A stretch of 64,000 nt of DNA from Auriscalpium vulgare (Eukaryota; Basidiomycota; Agaricomycetes; Russulales; Auriscalpiaceae): positions 2,294,001-2,358,000 of the forward strand of contig JAHBBC010000001.1 of assembly GCA_019915015.1 (NCBI GenBank), read 5' to 3'. Below the pieces are notes generated by a model. The model saw only the letters and a program-made list of their open reading frames with translations. It had not been told where the DNA came from and made no database searches. This document shows, in pieces, positions 37,845 to 49,054 of this stretch. Each line of letters begins with the position of its first letter. Within the stretch, counting starts at the first letter, position 1. The position numbers and the translations under genes were made by a program.

Positions 37845-39439
37845 ATGCCCCGGAAACGCGGCCGCTCGGACTCCGACCAGCCTGAGACAGCTCCGGGCAA
37901 GAAATCCCGTGAGGAGAACATCAGCTGGGGCACAAATAAGAAGCCAAATGAGCTGCTCCTGCAGCTCATCACGGAGCTCGAACAGCCGCAAAATCGCAAG
38001 GTTATGTTTGGTAACAAGCGTGGTGAGGTATGCAGGTGGCCCACGCATCATCTGGGCTTTGTTACTGACATCTTTCCAGAAGAAAAGCGGAGAAAGTAAG
38101 GTCGCAGCGGGTCAGCGGCTTGCTCGCATCCTCTGGAAGGATGCTCCGGACTCGGATTTCGTCAGTCTGGGAGCAAAGGTGCTCGGGAAAATAAATCAGT
38201 ATGTCCATACCCTTATTGGATGCCTCATACGTGCTCACAGGCTTGTGTAGGCTACGCATCACCTATCACTCCAAGGTTCGGCGCATTAAGTGCACGGGTG
38301 GAGGTGTCCTCACTGGGAATGAGGCCATCGTCGACACAGGTGATGCCGACGATGGTCCAGATGAGTATTGGTCTGCTACATAGGGCCAGATGGCCCATCC
38401 GAGGATACCGATGCACGCCACAAGAATATCTGGCGTAAGTTCATTTTGTGATCTCCGATGAGCACGCTGGAGGCTAACACATCCTGTGCAGAGGAGATCG
38501 AGGCCGAGTTCGCTGTCTTCCCCCGAATTCACGCGATCCTTGCCACCCGCCCAAATGAAAACCCGATCATCATCACGACTGGGGTTGGTCCGGACGGTCA
38601 CCGCACAGTGCACTATCAGCCTCCCGACGACGCGCCACCTGTGCGGCAACCGCGCGAAGAGGACATAGACCCCGTCCTACGCGTTCACGATGGCCCGGCG
38701 CCTCTCGCGCAAGACTCTTCTGCGACCGCACCCGCCCGGGATCGCCACCGCAGACGCCACACACTCCCAAAGAGAACCGCGTGCCGCCCTCGTCGCAAGC
38801 AAGTGCGAAGAAGACTCCCGCACACCTGTCGGAAGAGAAGCTGGAGAGCTTGAAGGGTCGCTTCAAGCCCACGTCACGCACCGGCATTCAAGACATACTG
38901 AAGGAGTCCATCGAGTAAGTAATACTAGTTGTTGGTAATGCACGTGGACTAATTCATGTGGCAGGCGTAGCTTTGCGGTGTCAAAGGAAGAGAACATCCG
39001 CAAAGCTGTCGACAGGCTGCGCGATGACATGAATAGTCTTCGCCAAGACGCTCGCGATCGCCACGACCGCCTCTTTCGTGAGCTGCAGATTGGCTTGTGG
39101 ACGAACGATGAGTATCGCCGCAAGTCGGAAGCACTTGACGATGACCTTCAGCTGCAGCTTCAAGATCTCCGTGAAAATATATCGCGCCTTCAGAATCCTC
39201 CTCTGGTTGTCGCCGCCGCTACGCCCGCTCGTTCCATCTCACGCACGGGCTCTATGTCAACCGCTGCATCGACGCCTTCATCTCTGCCGCGCGCATCGAC
39301 ACCTCCGGATGATGAGCCCGAGAGCGAGATGACAAGCCAGAGAGAAAATAGTCCTCCCTGGGATGAGAGCCAGTTGGACAGAGATCTTGGACGAGGATCA
39401 TCTGTGGTTCCAGACGAGTTGGAGCGAGGCTTAGTCTGA
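37845..39439 (+). CDS. Transposon accessory protein (MYB/SANT-like)
   Basis: This is the second gene of the PIF/Harbinger element. It starts MPRKRGRSDSDQ, a basic nuclear-type leader. A helical DNA-binding-like region follows (ISWGTNKKPNELLLQLITELEQ, KVAAGQRLARILWKDAPDSDF, LRITYHSKVRRIKCTGGGVL). Next comes a segment spliced as GPDGPSEDTDARHKNIW joined to EEIEAEFAVFPRIHAILATRPN, a stretch typical of proteins encoded beside fungal Harbinger transposases. The C-terminus contains a coiled coil (RSFAVSKEENIRKAVDRLRDD, RRKSEALDDDLQLQLQDLREN) and a Ser/Pro tail, with the stop at 39437. One junction near 38670-38755 requires a GTCC donor or a frameshift. Such partners usually help the transposase enter the nucleus and bind the ends. 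Confidence 0.75.
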
Positions 39440-39554
39440 TCATTTTGCTTTTGTCCTTTCTAACTGCAGCCTCTCATTTAATGCTACACAGTCCTTTCTT
39501 CTTTCTGATTATATCTCTCTTACTCTTTACAATCTCAGATTTAATCTTGTTCAT

Positions 39555-40878
39555 TTATACAAGTCCTGCTCGTTGAGCGGCTACTATTTCTGCCACAAGG
39601 CCACGTCTCCTAGCCTCGCAATCATCATCCTCTGTGATATCATCATCTATAGGATCATCTGGCTCCCCCCTATCGTCCTCTTCCTGAGCACGTGAGTGCC
39701 AAGTCGCAAAGCTTGTCCCACTCGCCCATCCTTCGATGTCGAGCACTGCGTTGTGCAAGATGATGCAACATGAAATCCACCGACACGCTCGTATATGGTC
39801 CCGATTGTAACGGATATTGAGCCGTAAGCCACGAAGGGATTGCCATCGGCCCTTGAGTGCACCCATGGTGTGTTCAGAGCGAACGCGTAGGCGAGCTACG
39901 TGTTTGTCGAATAAGGCATTTGAGCGGTCTAACGACGCTGGTTTCTTGTGAACTGGGATGGTCCGCGAGCTGACAGGGTACGCAGAGTCACCCCATGCAA
40001 ACTCGTCACCTCTGAAGAACCAGTCGGTATGCTTGACAGCTGCAGTATGCTCAAATGCAGATGCATCATGAGCAGAACCGGTCATGCCAAGCGAATAGTC
40101 AACGATTCGTAGATTCGACGGTGTATTGCCAATCTGTGTACAGATATGTCAGTCAGGAGCTATTAGAAGATATCCAGCATACCTGGACGTTGAACCCATA
40201 GTTGCACTTCCTTGTGTAGTACGCGTCACCGTCGAGGCCGGGGCGACTGTACAGGACAACAATTGTCCCGTCGTACATCACCCATCCCTCCCTCCAGGTG
40301 GATCCCGTGAAACCAAGCTGCTCATCAATCCACCTTTTCTCGACCTCTTTCTCCTCCTCTGTTAGCGGCCGTACAAACATCCCATGCAAGGACATCAGCG
40401 CCTCCTGACATCTCTCCGTGTATAGCTCCACAGCGCCCTCTGAACAGCCCGCTGCACGGCTGATATCCTCGAGAGATGCGCCATTGCCATAGCGACCCAT
40501 ACGGTACAGGGTCACCGCTAATTGCGTTCGGATATCCTCCTGCGGGGTGTTCGAGTTGTTCTGGAATACGGGATGACCCTCGATGAGGCCAAGGATAGTG
40601 TCGAAGACGTGGGGAGAGACACGGAGCATGTTGATAAAGCGGTGGTGATGGGCAGGATCCTGTGCATACTCCCATGCAAGCTGGAGATTGCCGGCTTTAA
40701 CGACGGGAGGACGGGGGTTGATGTAGCGGGAGGATAGGATGGTGTGAAGGATTGAGCTATCGCGTTGGAGCTGCTCCATCATAGCTGTGGCTGAAGATGG
40801 AGGCATGAGTGCCATCTGGATAGCCATATATGTGATGTATGCGTCGATAATCTCATCGTGGTAGGTAGCACGGGCCAT
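39555..40878 (-). CDS. PIF/Harbinger DDE transposase
   Basis: Two exons, 40878-40183 and 40133-39555, with a 49-nt GT-AG intron, give about 424 residues. The N-terminal helical region contains a helix-turn-helix-like segment (GASLEDISRAAGCSEGAVELYT). The DDE catalytic residues are readable as Asp about 203 in MYDGTIV, Asp about 281 in WGDSAYP and Glu about 319 in RSEHTMGALKGRW. This is the spacing and context of DDE_Tnp_4/PIF transposases. No stop or missing catalytic residue is seen, so it should be functional if expressed. The C-terminus is acidic. It converges with the accessory gene, with 115 bp between the stops. Confidence 0.93.
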
Positions 40879-40963
40879 GGCTGGTGGAAGAGCTCGAAAG
40901 CAATGGCGGCGGTGTCGCGCAGCGGCGTAGATTGAGTGACATTATGTAATATCACGCCGGGGC

Positions 40964-41031
40964 GCCGAATCGAAAACGAAAGGCGTTTGAAAACGAAACG
41001 GAAACGAAAACGGTCTACTCTGAGCTCCCCT
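40964..41031 (-). repeat. Right terminal inverted repeat
   Basis: Perfect 68-base inverse copy of 37646-37713, followed by the AAT duplication at 41032-41034. Confidence 0.95.
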
Positions 41032-41281
41032 AATGAGGAACCGAGGACAACAAGGCTACGCTGCTATCAGGCGTGGCGAGGACGGCCTGGGCGGATGGCC
41101 GCGGGGGCAGGCAGGCCGGCCGCGAAAGGTAGGGCGGCGGAGACGGCGTGACGGCTGTGACGGCGCGGCCCGTGCCGGCGTGTGGGAGCCCGGTGGGCAG
41201 GGCAGACGCCGGGGCCGAAAGGGGGTCCGGGCGGGGAAGTGCCGTGGGAAGGGGGGTGTGTGACTGGGTGACTCCACCCCC

Positions 41282-41287
41282 TATAAA
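41282..41287 (+). promoter_or_regulatory. TATA box (distal) of cyclin gene
   Basis: TATAAA in a C-rich context, 184 bp before the upstream ORF start at 41466. It lies just beyond the very GC-rich stretch 41080-41270 next to the transposon. Confidence 0.45.
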
Positions 41288-41365
41288 CAACGCCCCGTCC
41301 TCTCCTCCTGCCTGACTCACTCAATATCTGCTCGCTTTTTCTGCCTCTGACTCCCGCCCCCGTCT

Positions 41366-41371
41366 TATAAA
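41366..41371 (+). promoter_or_regulatory. TATA box (proximal) of cyclin gene
   Basis: A second TATAAA 100 bp before the upstream ORF. Two TATA boxes suggest alternative transcription starts, both of which would include the upstream ORF. Confidence 0.45.
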
Positions 41372-41465
41372 GCCCCCCCAGCGTCTGCTGAAGGCCCATC
41401 CTCCCCGCCGGACCGCCAGACACACTCGTGCTGGCCCTCCGACTCTGATCTACCCATAGGTCAAA

Positions 41466-41597
41466 ATGTGCACCACATCTATATCCAGTTTCCCCCCGCG
41501 TCAAAACTCTGTCTCGCTCACATCCGCCTCCAGCCTCTGGTCCGCCTCGATCCTTAAATACTCTACTCACATGTCGATCTTCGCTGGCCTGGATTGA
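41466..41597 (+). CDS. Upstream ORF of the cyclin gene, 43 codons
   Basis: An ATG in good context (TCAAAATGTG, A at -3) opens a 43-codon frame (MCTTSISSFPPRQNS...) ending TGA at 41595-41597, 58 bp before the cyclin ATG at 41656. It is rich in Ser and has no domain. Its place in the leader suggests control of cyclin translation. This is an inference from position. Confidence 0.45.
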   Translation: MCTTSISSFPPRQNSVSLTSASSLWSASILKYSTHMSIFAGLD

Positions 41598-41655
41598 ATA
41601 ATTCCCATCCCCCCGTCTCTCTCGGTATCGACATATCCCAGCTGTCACCTGACTT

Positions 41656-43553
41656 ATGCACGCCGTATCCCACTCTTTGACCCACCGGGGCCCGTCCGCC
41701 TCCCGCTCGCGGCCCCGTTGGCAGCCATACTCCTCTATCCCATCCTCCTCGACCGCTCGGTCCCCTTCCGGCGCATATCTCAATACCCCCGCCACTACTG
41801 TATCAACACCAACATCCGTCTCCCAATTGCCTCTATGCGAACAAGAACGTTTCAAAGCTCCTCTCTCCTCTACACACACGCAAACTCAGAAGGACCAACT
41901 ACGCGATGTACAGCAGAAAGTCAGATATGTGAATGGCCTAGTCGGTGAGTCCCGCTAACTTCCCTCGGTCGCGCCCGTCCCGCTGGTGAGGCTCTATGCT
42001 CAGCCCGCTCCCCCGCAGACATCGCCGTCAAATCTCTTGGTGAAATATGGAACCCTCATGACATCCCTTCTGTTTTCTCGACACCTGCTTGTCCCCCGAC
42101 GCCCGCCGCCTCATCGTCTACCTCTATCCCTTATCCCAATAATTCCCCCATAGCGCATACGCTATCCACCCGATACACGCAATTGCCCTCTCCCCCTGTC
42201 TCGCCTTCGCATGTTTCCACTCCCACCCCCTTGCCGATCGCCGCACCCATTCCACGCCTTGTTTATTCAGCCGACTCTGGCGACCAGGGCATCTACAATC
42301 GTAGTGCTGCGCCCCCTCTCAAGAGCTTCGTGCACGAGGTCTTACGGCGGTCTCGCACCTCTTGCTCGGTTCTCCAGACGGCATTGTGCTATTTGGAGGC
42401 CGTGCGATCGAAGGTGCCGGAAATAGTTCGACAGGAGAAGGCAGGCGAGGGCGTGCGCGGCGAAGTTGACCAAACGTTCCGCATCATCCAAGAGGACGAC
42501 GAATCTGCTGCAACCGCGCCGATGGAAGATGTGAATGCGGAAGACCTGCTTACCGACCACTTCGTCAACCCGGAGAGTTACCACAGCGATATCCCTCCGC
42601 CCACCGTGCGCATTCTGGATGACAATCCGCTCGCCGTTCCGGTCTATGCTACCTGGGTGGCTCCGGAGCCCAAGCCCCTCGCCGCCATTGCGAAAAAGTC
42701 TGCGCCACGGGCGCCCAGCGAGGCCCTGCCTGCACTGCCCCCCCTCCCCTCGCCGTTGCTCTGTCCTCGTCGGACGTTCCTCGCATCCCTTATACTCGCG
42801 AGCAAGTTCACGCAGGACAAGTGCTACTCGAACCGGGCATGGGCTAAGCTTGCTGGGCTGCCTGCGCGGGAGATCGGGCGCTGCGAACGCGCACTGGGCG
42901 AAGCACTTGAATGGCGCCTCTGGGTTGGCAAAGCGCCTGTTAGACGGTCGCCGCTTGTCCGCAGCCACAGCGATGCAGATGCTCTTGCGTCTGGTGAGCA
43001 GAGGCTCGCCTCTTTCCCGACGCCGGGTAGCATGCCCGGGACGTCTGTGTTCGCGCCGGCTCCTGCAGCGACGAACGGCCTGCGCCGTCACCACACGGCA
43101 CCATCTCATATTTATCAGCAGCCGGAGTCCCAAGAGCTGCATGTCCCGACTGCGCCTATGCACCCTGCGGGCCTGAAGGTCGTCGCGACCCAAGGCCTGT
43201 GGATGCCCCTCCCGCCTCCGACCCCGATCAACGTCGAGCCCCAAGACATTCCGATGTGGACGCCCGGCGCAGCGCCGACGTCGTCTACGTCGACGGTCTC
43301 GGACTACTCGCCGACACCCACGCTGAGCGTGTCTCCTGCGAGCACCGACGCTTCGGAAGGTCTGAGCGAGGAGCGTACGATCCAGATGAACAGCTTCGTC
43401 GATGTGCCGGAGTCCATGAAGGGCGCGGCCGAGGCTACATATGCGTACGCTTCAGGAACGGGATTCGGTGTTATGGGCGAAGGGGGGATATCGCAGTGGG
43501 ACGGCCCTTGGACTGCCAGTTCTGGTGTCCCGTGGGCGGATGTACGCTACTGA
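41656..43553 (+). CDS. PHO85-type (Pcl) cyclin
   Basis: Two exons, 41656-41944 and 42019-43553, joined at GLVDIAVKSL. The central cyclin box is split by an acidic insert: LKSFVHEVLRRSRTSCSVLQTALCYLEAVRSKVPEI, then, about 110 residues later, CPRRTFLASLILASKFTQDKCYSNRAWAKLAGLPAREIGRCERALGEALEWRLWVG. The phrase FLASLILASKFTQDK...WAKL is the hallmark of Pcl-type cyclins that activate Pho85-family CDKs. The long Ser/Pro/Thr-rich tails suit a short-lived regulated protein. Control features in the leader are two TATA boxes and the 43-codon upstream ORF. The PIF/Harbinger element ends about 430 bp before the upstream ORF. The exact Pcl class (Pcl5-like or other) is not certain. Confidence 0.88.
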
Positions 43554-44522
43554 CGCCAGGTTTTGGACTGCGTGTCTTTCTCGTTTTCTTTTCTCTCGCT
43601 TTTCTTCTGCCTCTTCAGTCATTCTGAGGTTGTGTGCTCGTCCTCTCGTATCTTCTTGACTCTTTTTGTGTAAACCCCCAGTGTACTGCATATAGATCAT
43701 CGTGTGCCGCGACTCGTCCTTATCATTGTGCGTCCTTCATCGTTTGCATCCATATCACGTAGGGCTGACCAGGGGTTCATAAGTTATACGCTCGCTGGCG
43801 CATATCTATTATTTCTACCAGGGCCTTTTGGTTGACGGTACACACGCTGCACGCATACATATGCCTTCCTGTTCAATTGTGCTTCGCCCATACATGTATG
43901 TCTGCCTGTGATCGATCTATGCATATACCTTAGGCCCTTCCTGATTGCTCGGCCGAGGCGCCGTTCGGTGGTGCGAGGACTACGGGAGAAGAGGACGGAT
44001 GAAGTTAGCTGGCGTCAACGCCCTCAAACTCTACCGCCTTCCCCTCAAACGTGCTTGCCTTTGCACATCTTCCCATGGGTTCTCGGCATATCCAGTGCCC
44101 ACCCCAACGCCTATCAGCCCTTATCCGCCATTCGTGAGTCGCCGTCTGCAATCTGCCAGCCGCGCGACAGTGGGTGACTTATGCGGTGCGCTCTTCTGCG
44201 CCAGACATCATCGATTTGCTGATATCCATCCGGGTCGCGACGGTGTACATACATATCTGAATAACAGCAGGCGCGTAGGAACGCGATCCCGCGACGTTGT
44301 TCGGGGATTCGCGAGTTCCTGGTACACGAACGGGCATCGCGTGTTGATACGAAGAACGTCATCCTGTTCTAATCGCTCCCATGCTCGGGCACGTTGCCTT
44401 GGAGTCAATTGTAATTTATAGCACGACGCAATACACATACGGTCCTCGTACATCACCGAAACGTCGGATATCCTACAGCGCCGTCATCAAGGGTACGCGC
44501 CAGCCCTGTCCGTGTAGTTCGT
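43554..44522. other. Convergent 3' regions
   Basis: Pyrimidine-rich then AT-rich DNA after the cyclin stop, consistent with a 3' UTR. No gene is supported between 43554 and 44522. Confidence 0.4.
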
Positions 44523-45146
44523 CTACTCGTTGAAGAACGTCAGCGGCGTCTCCGCGGTCTGGACGGCCCTCCATGTCGTCGGATGCCCGTCGGCGTTCCT
44601 GTGCCCCTCATCGGTGAAGACAGAGTGGAAGACGACGTCCTCTGTGCCCTGAGAAGAGGGAGTTAGAGTGTGCATATTTCCTTTGAGGGCGCTACGTACC
44701 CGGTTGGGAGGATCATGGATCCTAATCGTGAGCGATCAGCTTTATCGCCGGCAGAGTCACGGCAAGAGGAGGAAAGGCGCACCGAACGTGGACGAAGCCC
44801 TCGCCCTCGCTGTCATTGACAGCAGGGATCCTGATCTTCCCGAGGATGATGGTGCCGTAGCTTGTGGGCGCACTGCTGACCTCGACAAGATCTTTGTCCA
44901 GGGTGAAGCCGACGACCTGTTCGTCTGAGAGCCCGTGCGCGCGAGACCACATGCGTGGCTCGTGCTTATTCCAGTGGTGCCGGGACTTTATGATCTCTGC
45001 CTTGATGGTCGGCAGGATATGATGGTACGCCTCGAGCGCGTTGGGGTGGGGTTTGTGAGGCGCGTTGAAGCTGAGAGTTTCCTCGGTTGCTAAACGAGCA
45101 TTAGGACGATCTGCACGACGGGCTGTACGGGGATGCACGCACCCAT
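44523..45146 (-). CDS. Small conserved-looking protein, function unknown
   Basis: Exons join as M-ATEETLSFNAPHKPHPNALE, then AEIIKSRHHWNKHEPRMWSR, VVGFTLDKDLVEVSS, YGTIILGKIRIPAVND, GEGFVHVRIHDPPNR and GTEDVVFHSVFTDEGHRNAD, ending TFFNE (stop 44523). The start codon at 45146 is followed almost at once by an intron (ATG G|GTGCGT). The product is about 130 residues, soluble, with no signal or membrane segment. Strong coding character and tidy introns support the gene, but I do not recognise the family. It diverges from the 5MP gene with 184 bp between the starts. Confidence 0.7.
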
Positions 45147-45330
45147 GTCGCTGACAGCGTGATGGACGAAGAGAAACTGAGAGGAGCTGGGGCAAGCGGG
45201 CAGCGCGGCGCTTGATGCGATGGAGATTTCCTGATTTGGGAGCTGGGTCGAGTGTTGGTGCGCAACTCTCCCGTATTTTCTGTTTATCTCCTGCTGTCCA
45301 CGCCTTTCGGATTGTATTCGGAGCCTGTGG

Positions 45331-46979
45331 ATGTCTCAGCAACAAACCGCTGCCAAGCCTTCGCTCCAGGGGGTCAGAATCAAAGCGCGGAAAGGCGCCG
45401 TCAAGGCTCACGCAAAACACGAACCGACGGGTGAGCTCGCCCGCCATCGGTCGCCCGCGATGCTCACCGCCCCCCGCAGTCTTCAGAGACCAGCTCTACA
45501 AGCACCTCGAAGCCGTTCCTCCCGGCGACTTTGACGCAGTTGCGAACAAGCTCATCCAGGCAGGCGCAACCCTCGAACTCCTCAAGTACTCCGATGCTCT
45601 CTTCGACATCCTCTTCGTCGGCGGGCTTCTCCAGCCCGGCGGGTCGTACCTCGACGAGCCGGGCCCGACCTCTCCGTTCTCCGTCTTCCAAGCACAGGAG
45701 CCGGCGACGGTGCCGGAGATAAAGAAGTATGTCGAGGTTTTCAACAAGCTTATCAGGAGGTACGTCGCCCGCCGCGTCTCAAAGCGCCTGGCTGACGTCG
45801 CTTGTGCGCAGATACAAGTACCTCCAGAAGCCCCTTGAAGAGGGCTCCCTTCCGACGCTCCTGCAGTACGTTAACAAGTGGGAGCCCGCTCATAAGGAGA
45901 AGTTTGCCATCGCCGTGGGCCTGCTGATCTCGCAGGGCCTCGCGAACGCGAGCTGCCTGCAGAGTCTTACGCGCGACCATCTCGTCAAGAATGGTGCGTT
46001 CTGTCTCTCTCGTTTGTCGTCCGCGGACCCCTGACGCCCGGCCGGCCAGACATCTCCGTCAACGTTCTGACCGTGATCTTCCGCGCGTATCTCGCCGAGC
46101 AGTCGATGGACCATCTCGCCGGCGCCCTAAAGCGCGCCGGAATCAAGGATCTCCTCGTGTTCTTTCCGCCCAACAAGCGCGACACGAAGGTCCTCGACGA
46201 GTACTTCCGCAAGGAGGGTCTCGCCCAGGTCGCCGAGTGGTGGACCAAGAAGCAGAATGCGCTCATCAAGGAGGATGTCGTCAAGACCGTCCGTGACTTG
46301 CTGGAACGCGAAGAGTCTGCTGACGATGTACGTCCCTAGTATCGTTATCCGAGGCCCGCAATAGCGTGCTAATGGTTCCAAAGATCATCGCAGCCGTCAA
46401 GGGCGTCGTCGAGGAGAGACCTCTTCCCGACGTCGAGCTCATTGCATGCCTCTGGCAGGGCCTCATTTCCAACGTCGACTGGAGCGCCCGCGCTGACCAG
46501 ATCGAGAATCTCGCTCTGCGCGAAGTCACGGTATGTTCAACACACCGACGACCCAGCGTCTATCTGACGAATACCCCTTCCGCGCGCAGAAATTCGCCCC
46601 CATTCTCGAGCCGTTCTGCAACGGCCCGAAGACTGAAGTTGCACTCATCAATACGGTGCAAGTGTATTGCTACGAAGATACGCGAATCATGAAGGCGTTC
46701 CCTCAGATTCTCAAGGCACGTTCTTCGTCGCAGTTCCATGCAATGGAGCCCCCACTTATAAGACATGCTTGCAGGTTCTGTATAACAAAGACTGTATTTC
46801 TGATCAGGCAATCATATATTGGCACCAGAAGGGCTCGAAGCCCCAGGGCCGGCAGCATTTCCTCAAGGCCACCGAGGCTCTGGTTAAGGTCTGCTAACTG
46901 CGATCAATTCGCTTCAACAACGCTGACCACCATGCCTTCGCAGTTCTTGCAGGAGCAGGAGGAAAGCGATGAGGAGTGA
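45331..46979 (+). CDS. eIF5-mimic protein (5MP/BZW family)
   Basis: Cytosolic translation regulators of this family bind eIF2 and eIF3 through a C-terminal W2 (eIF5C) HEAT domain and limit initiation at weak start codons. The leader MSQQQTAAKPSLQGVRIKARKGAVKAH matches the family start (QKPTLSGQR-KTRK type). It is followed by YKHLEAVPPGDFDAVANKLIQ, YSDALFDILFVGGLLQPGGSY and VEVFNKLIRRYKYLQKPLE. The W2 part includes LIACLWQGLISNVDWSAR, FCNGPKTEVALINTVQVYCY, FPQILKVLYNKDCISDQAIIYWHQKG, and the acidic end FLQEQEESDEE that binds eIF2beta/eIF2Bepsilon partners. The stop is TGA at 46977. Introns are 50-60 nt and regular. Confidence 0.93.
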
Positions 46980-47265
46980 AGAATTTCTGTAGGATAGAAA
47001 CTCGCTCAATGTTTCAAATAAACGGACACGAGGTTATGTAGCTCGGTCATGTCAGAATGTTGTGCGTGTCGTGTTCAGTGTAACGGGTGCAATCGTGCGT
47101 CGTGAATGGGCAACGGCATGCTCAAGTTGTTCAAGCGCAGGCGCTCGAGCTGGTAGACTGGAAGATGCACGATAGGACATTGCACTGTGCCCCATACATG
47201 TAGTAAGTAAGTAAGGTGTCGAAGTCGCCGCCAAGTCCATATATGAAGCAGAATTCTGGCACCCG

Positions 47266-49054
47266 TTATATCACTGCTAGCCAGCCAGGAACTATGAAGG
47301 ACGCGGCAGCGAGAGCGAGGAATACGGCTGAGCGGGTCTCCGTATGCGTATGCAGGCCGGCAGCGCCCGAAACGACGCCTTTCACTGTCTGGCGGCGGTA
47401 CACTTTGAGCCAGTTGATATTCCACGAAGCATTCTGTACCAGAAGATTAAGCTGAGAAATCGCACAAGAATAAACTGGACTTACTACAAAGTTGCCAGGG
47501 TCCATGAGGCGATCACTGCATGTCCCTGGGCACCCTGACGTGGCATACGAGTTGCCAGCCCAATCGCCACAGAAGGTGATGTCTAGGATACATGAACTCA
47601 CAGCAGGGCACCTCATTCGCGATGATACATACCGAAGACGATAGAGTGGTTCGCAAAGTATTTCGCAGGGTTACAGTTGTTCGGTGCGAGTGCAGCTACT
47701 GGGGTTGGCCAGTTGGCCGGGTTCGGCGTTCCGTCTTGAATATCTTGAGGAACCGCTACTCGGTAGAACGACCCTGAAAAACACTTAGTTACCTAGTAGA
47801 GGCGCAAGTAAGTCCAGCACGCACAGACTGCAATGCCATCCTCATCCCATTTCATTGCGAACACCCCTCCACCCACTGCGTCGAAAGTTGGGCCATACGA
47901 TGCCTGACTCCACTCCGTGATGCCGCATCCCGGTTTTGTGGCACTTCCTGTGCAGTCCAGGTTCGGACTGGGTGAACCCTACTACTCGTCAGGACTAGTT
48001 TGGTTCAGAATGAGTAGCTAAACTCCTACCACTATAGAGCCAGTGAAATTGGCGCTCTTAGTAAGATTACACCCTGAGAACTTGGCATGAGGATACGATA
48101 TGGGAAAGCGAGAAGTCCAGACCTGGGTTCGTATGCCAGGTGACTTGGTTGTGTTCATTGTCATGAACGCCTTCAATAATATCGATTTCGCCACCCTATC
48201 TTCGATCAGACGAAAACAGTTGGAACGACTCTCGGACTCTGACTCACCTCCGGCCAGTTAGCCTCCCCAACTGTCCAGAACGCTGGCCAGACACCTACAG
48301 GGCACGTCTCCGTACCAGCGAGGGCAGCACTGGCAGTGCTCGGCACTCACCACATCCCCACGGAGCACGGTCAATGTCCAAAATGAAGAGTCCACCGTTG
48401 TAGATGGCGTTACTAGAGACACGGACGCTACATATTGCGCGTCAGGTCGAGGCGCTGCCAAACCCAAGGCAAATGAATTAACTGTACCTCTCGCGGTACT
48501 CCCCTTGAGCCAACCAATCTGTATCGTCGCCTTTCATGACGATTTTCCCGTCCGAGGATATATAGGAGAGGTTGTGGGCAAATGCCGTGTCATGATCGAC
48601 ATAGCTGCGCAAATTGTCATGGGCACAGACCTGAAGGTGCAAGCACTTACGTGACAGTACCGCTGTGCGTGGGGGGTGGGCAACAAATTAACATTGCAGA
48701 GTGTCCGTACGCACTGGGTAGGGTCCGAGAAATTGAAGAAGTGGAACTCCCTGGAATCAGAGTAATTTATCTACATGAATTTCGACTTGGTTGAGATGAT
48801 GCTCACTGGAAGAAATTTGTAGCGTCATAGGTATCCTGTATGATCCACAGAAAGTCAGATTCGGTAGGTGTTGTTGTGACGTTGGTAGAGTTGGAGCTGC
48901 CGCTGCTGTTTGTTTGTCTCTTTCCTACAGACAGGCGAGGACCGCCACGGTTTACGGGGTCGGCGATGGGAGCAAACAGAGGATCCGGATATGCGGAAGC
49001 TTGCGCCAGAAGCAAAATAAGTGGAAGGAGAAGGGAAGTGAGGTCGTGAAGCAT
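47266..49054 (-). CDS. GH16 cell-wall beta-glucanase/transglycosylase-like, GPI-type
   Basis: A signal peptide (MLHDLTSLLLPLILLLAQASA, start 49054) precedes a Ser/Thr/Asn-rich stretch and a GH16 jelly-roll domain. The domain contains IQDTYDATNFF, YVDHDTAFAHNL, EYRESVRVSS, IDRAPWGCGVWPAFWTVG, and the catalytic motif GEIDIIEGVHDN, holding both Glu residues and the Asp between them. HNQVTWHT and FDITFCGDWAGNSYA follow. After a Cys-rich end the chain finishes in a hydrophobic segment (AVFLALAAASFIVPGWLAVI) with a preceding small-residue patch, the arrangement of a GPI-anchor signal. Family members act on beta-1,3(4)-glucans of the fungal wall or of food sources. A 12-nt exon lies at 48651-48662. 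The catalytic domain is cut by many introns of 46-60 nt. Confidence 0.9.

Larger units (their letters stand above)
37646..41031. mobile_element. Complete PIF/Harbinger-type DNA transposon
   Basis: The 3386-bp element has 68-bp perfect terminal inverted repeats, 37646-37713 and 40964-41031, beginning AGGGGAGCTCAGAGTAGACC. A 3-bp direct repeat AAT flanks them (37643-37645 and 41032-41034), matching the 3-bp target duplication of this superfamily. It holds two convergent genes, as autonomous PIF/Harbinger elements do: a MYB/SANT-like accessory protein (+) and a DDE transposase (-). Identical ends and an apparently intact transposase suggest recent insertion. Confidence 0.93.

Noticed and set aside
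42342..43244. 300-codon open frame antisense to the cyclin
   Set aside because: Arg/His-rich shadow of a GC-rich gene whose plus frame has clear cyclin-box motifs.
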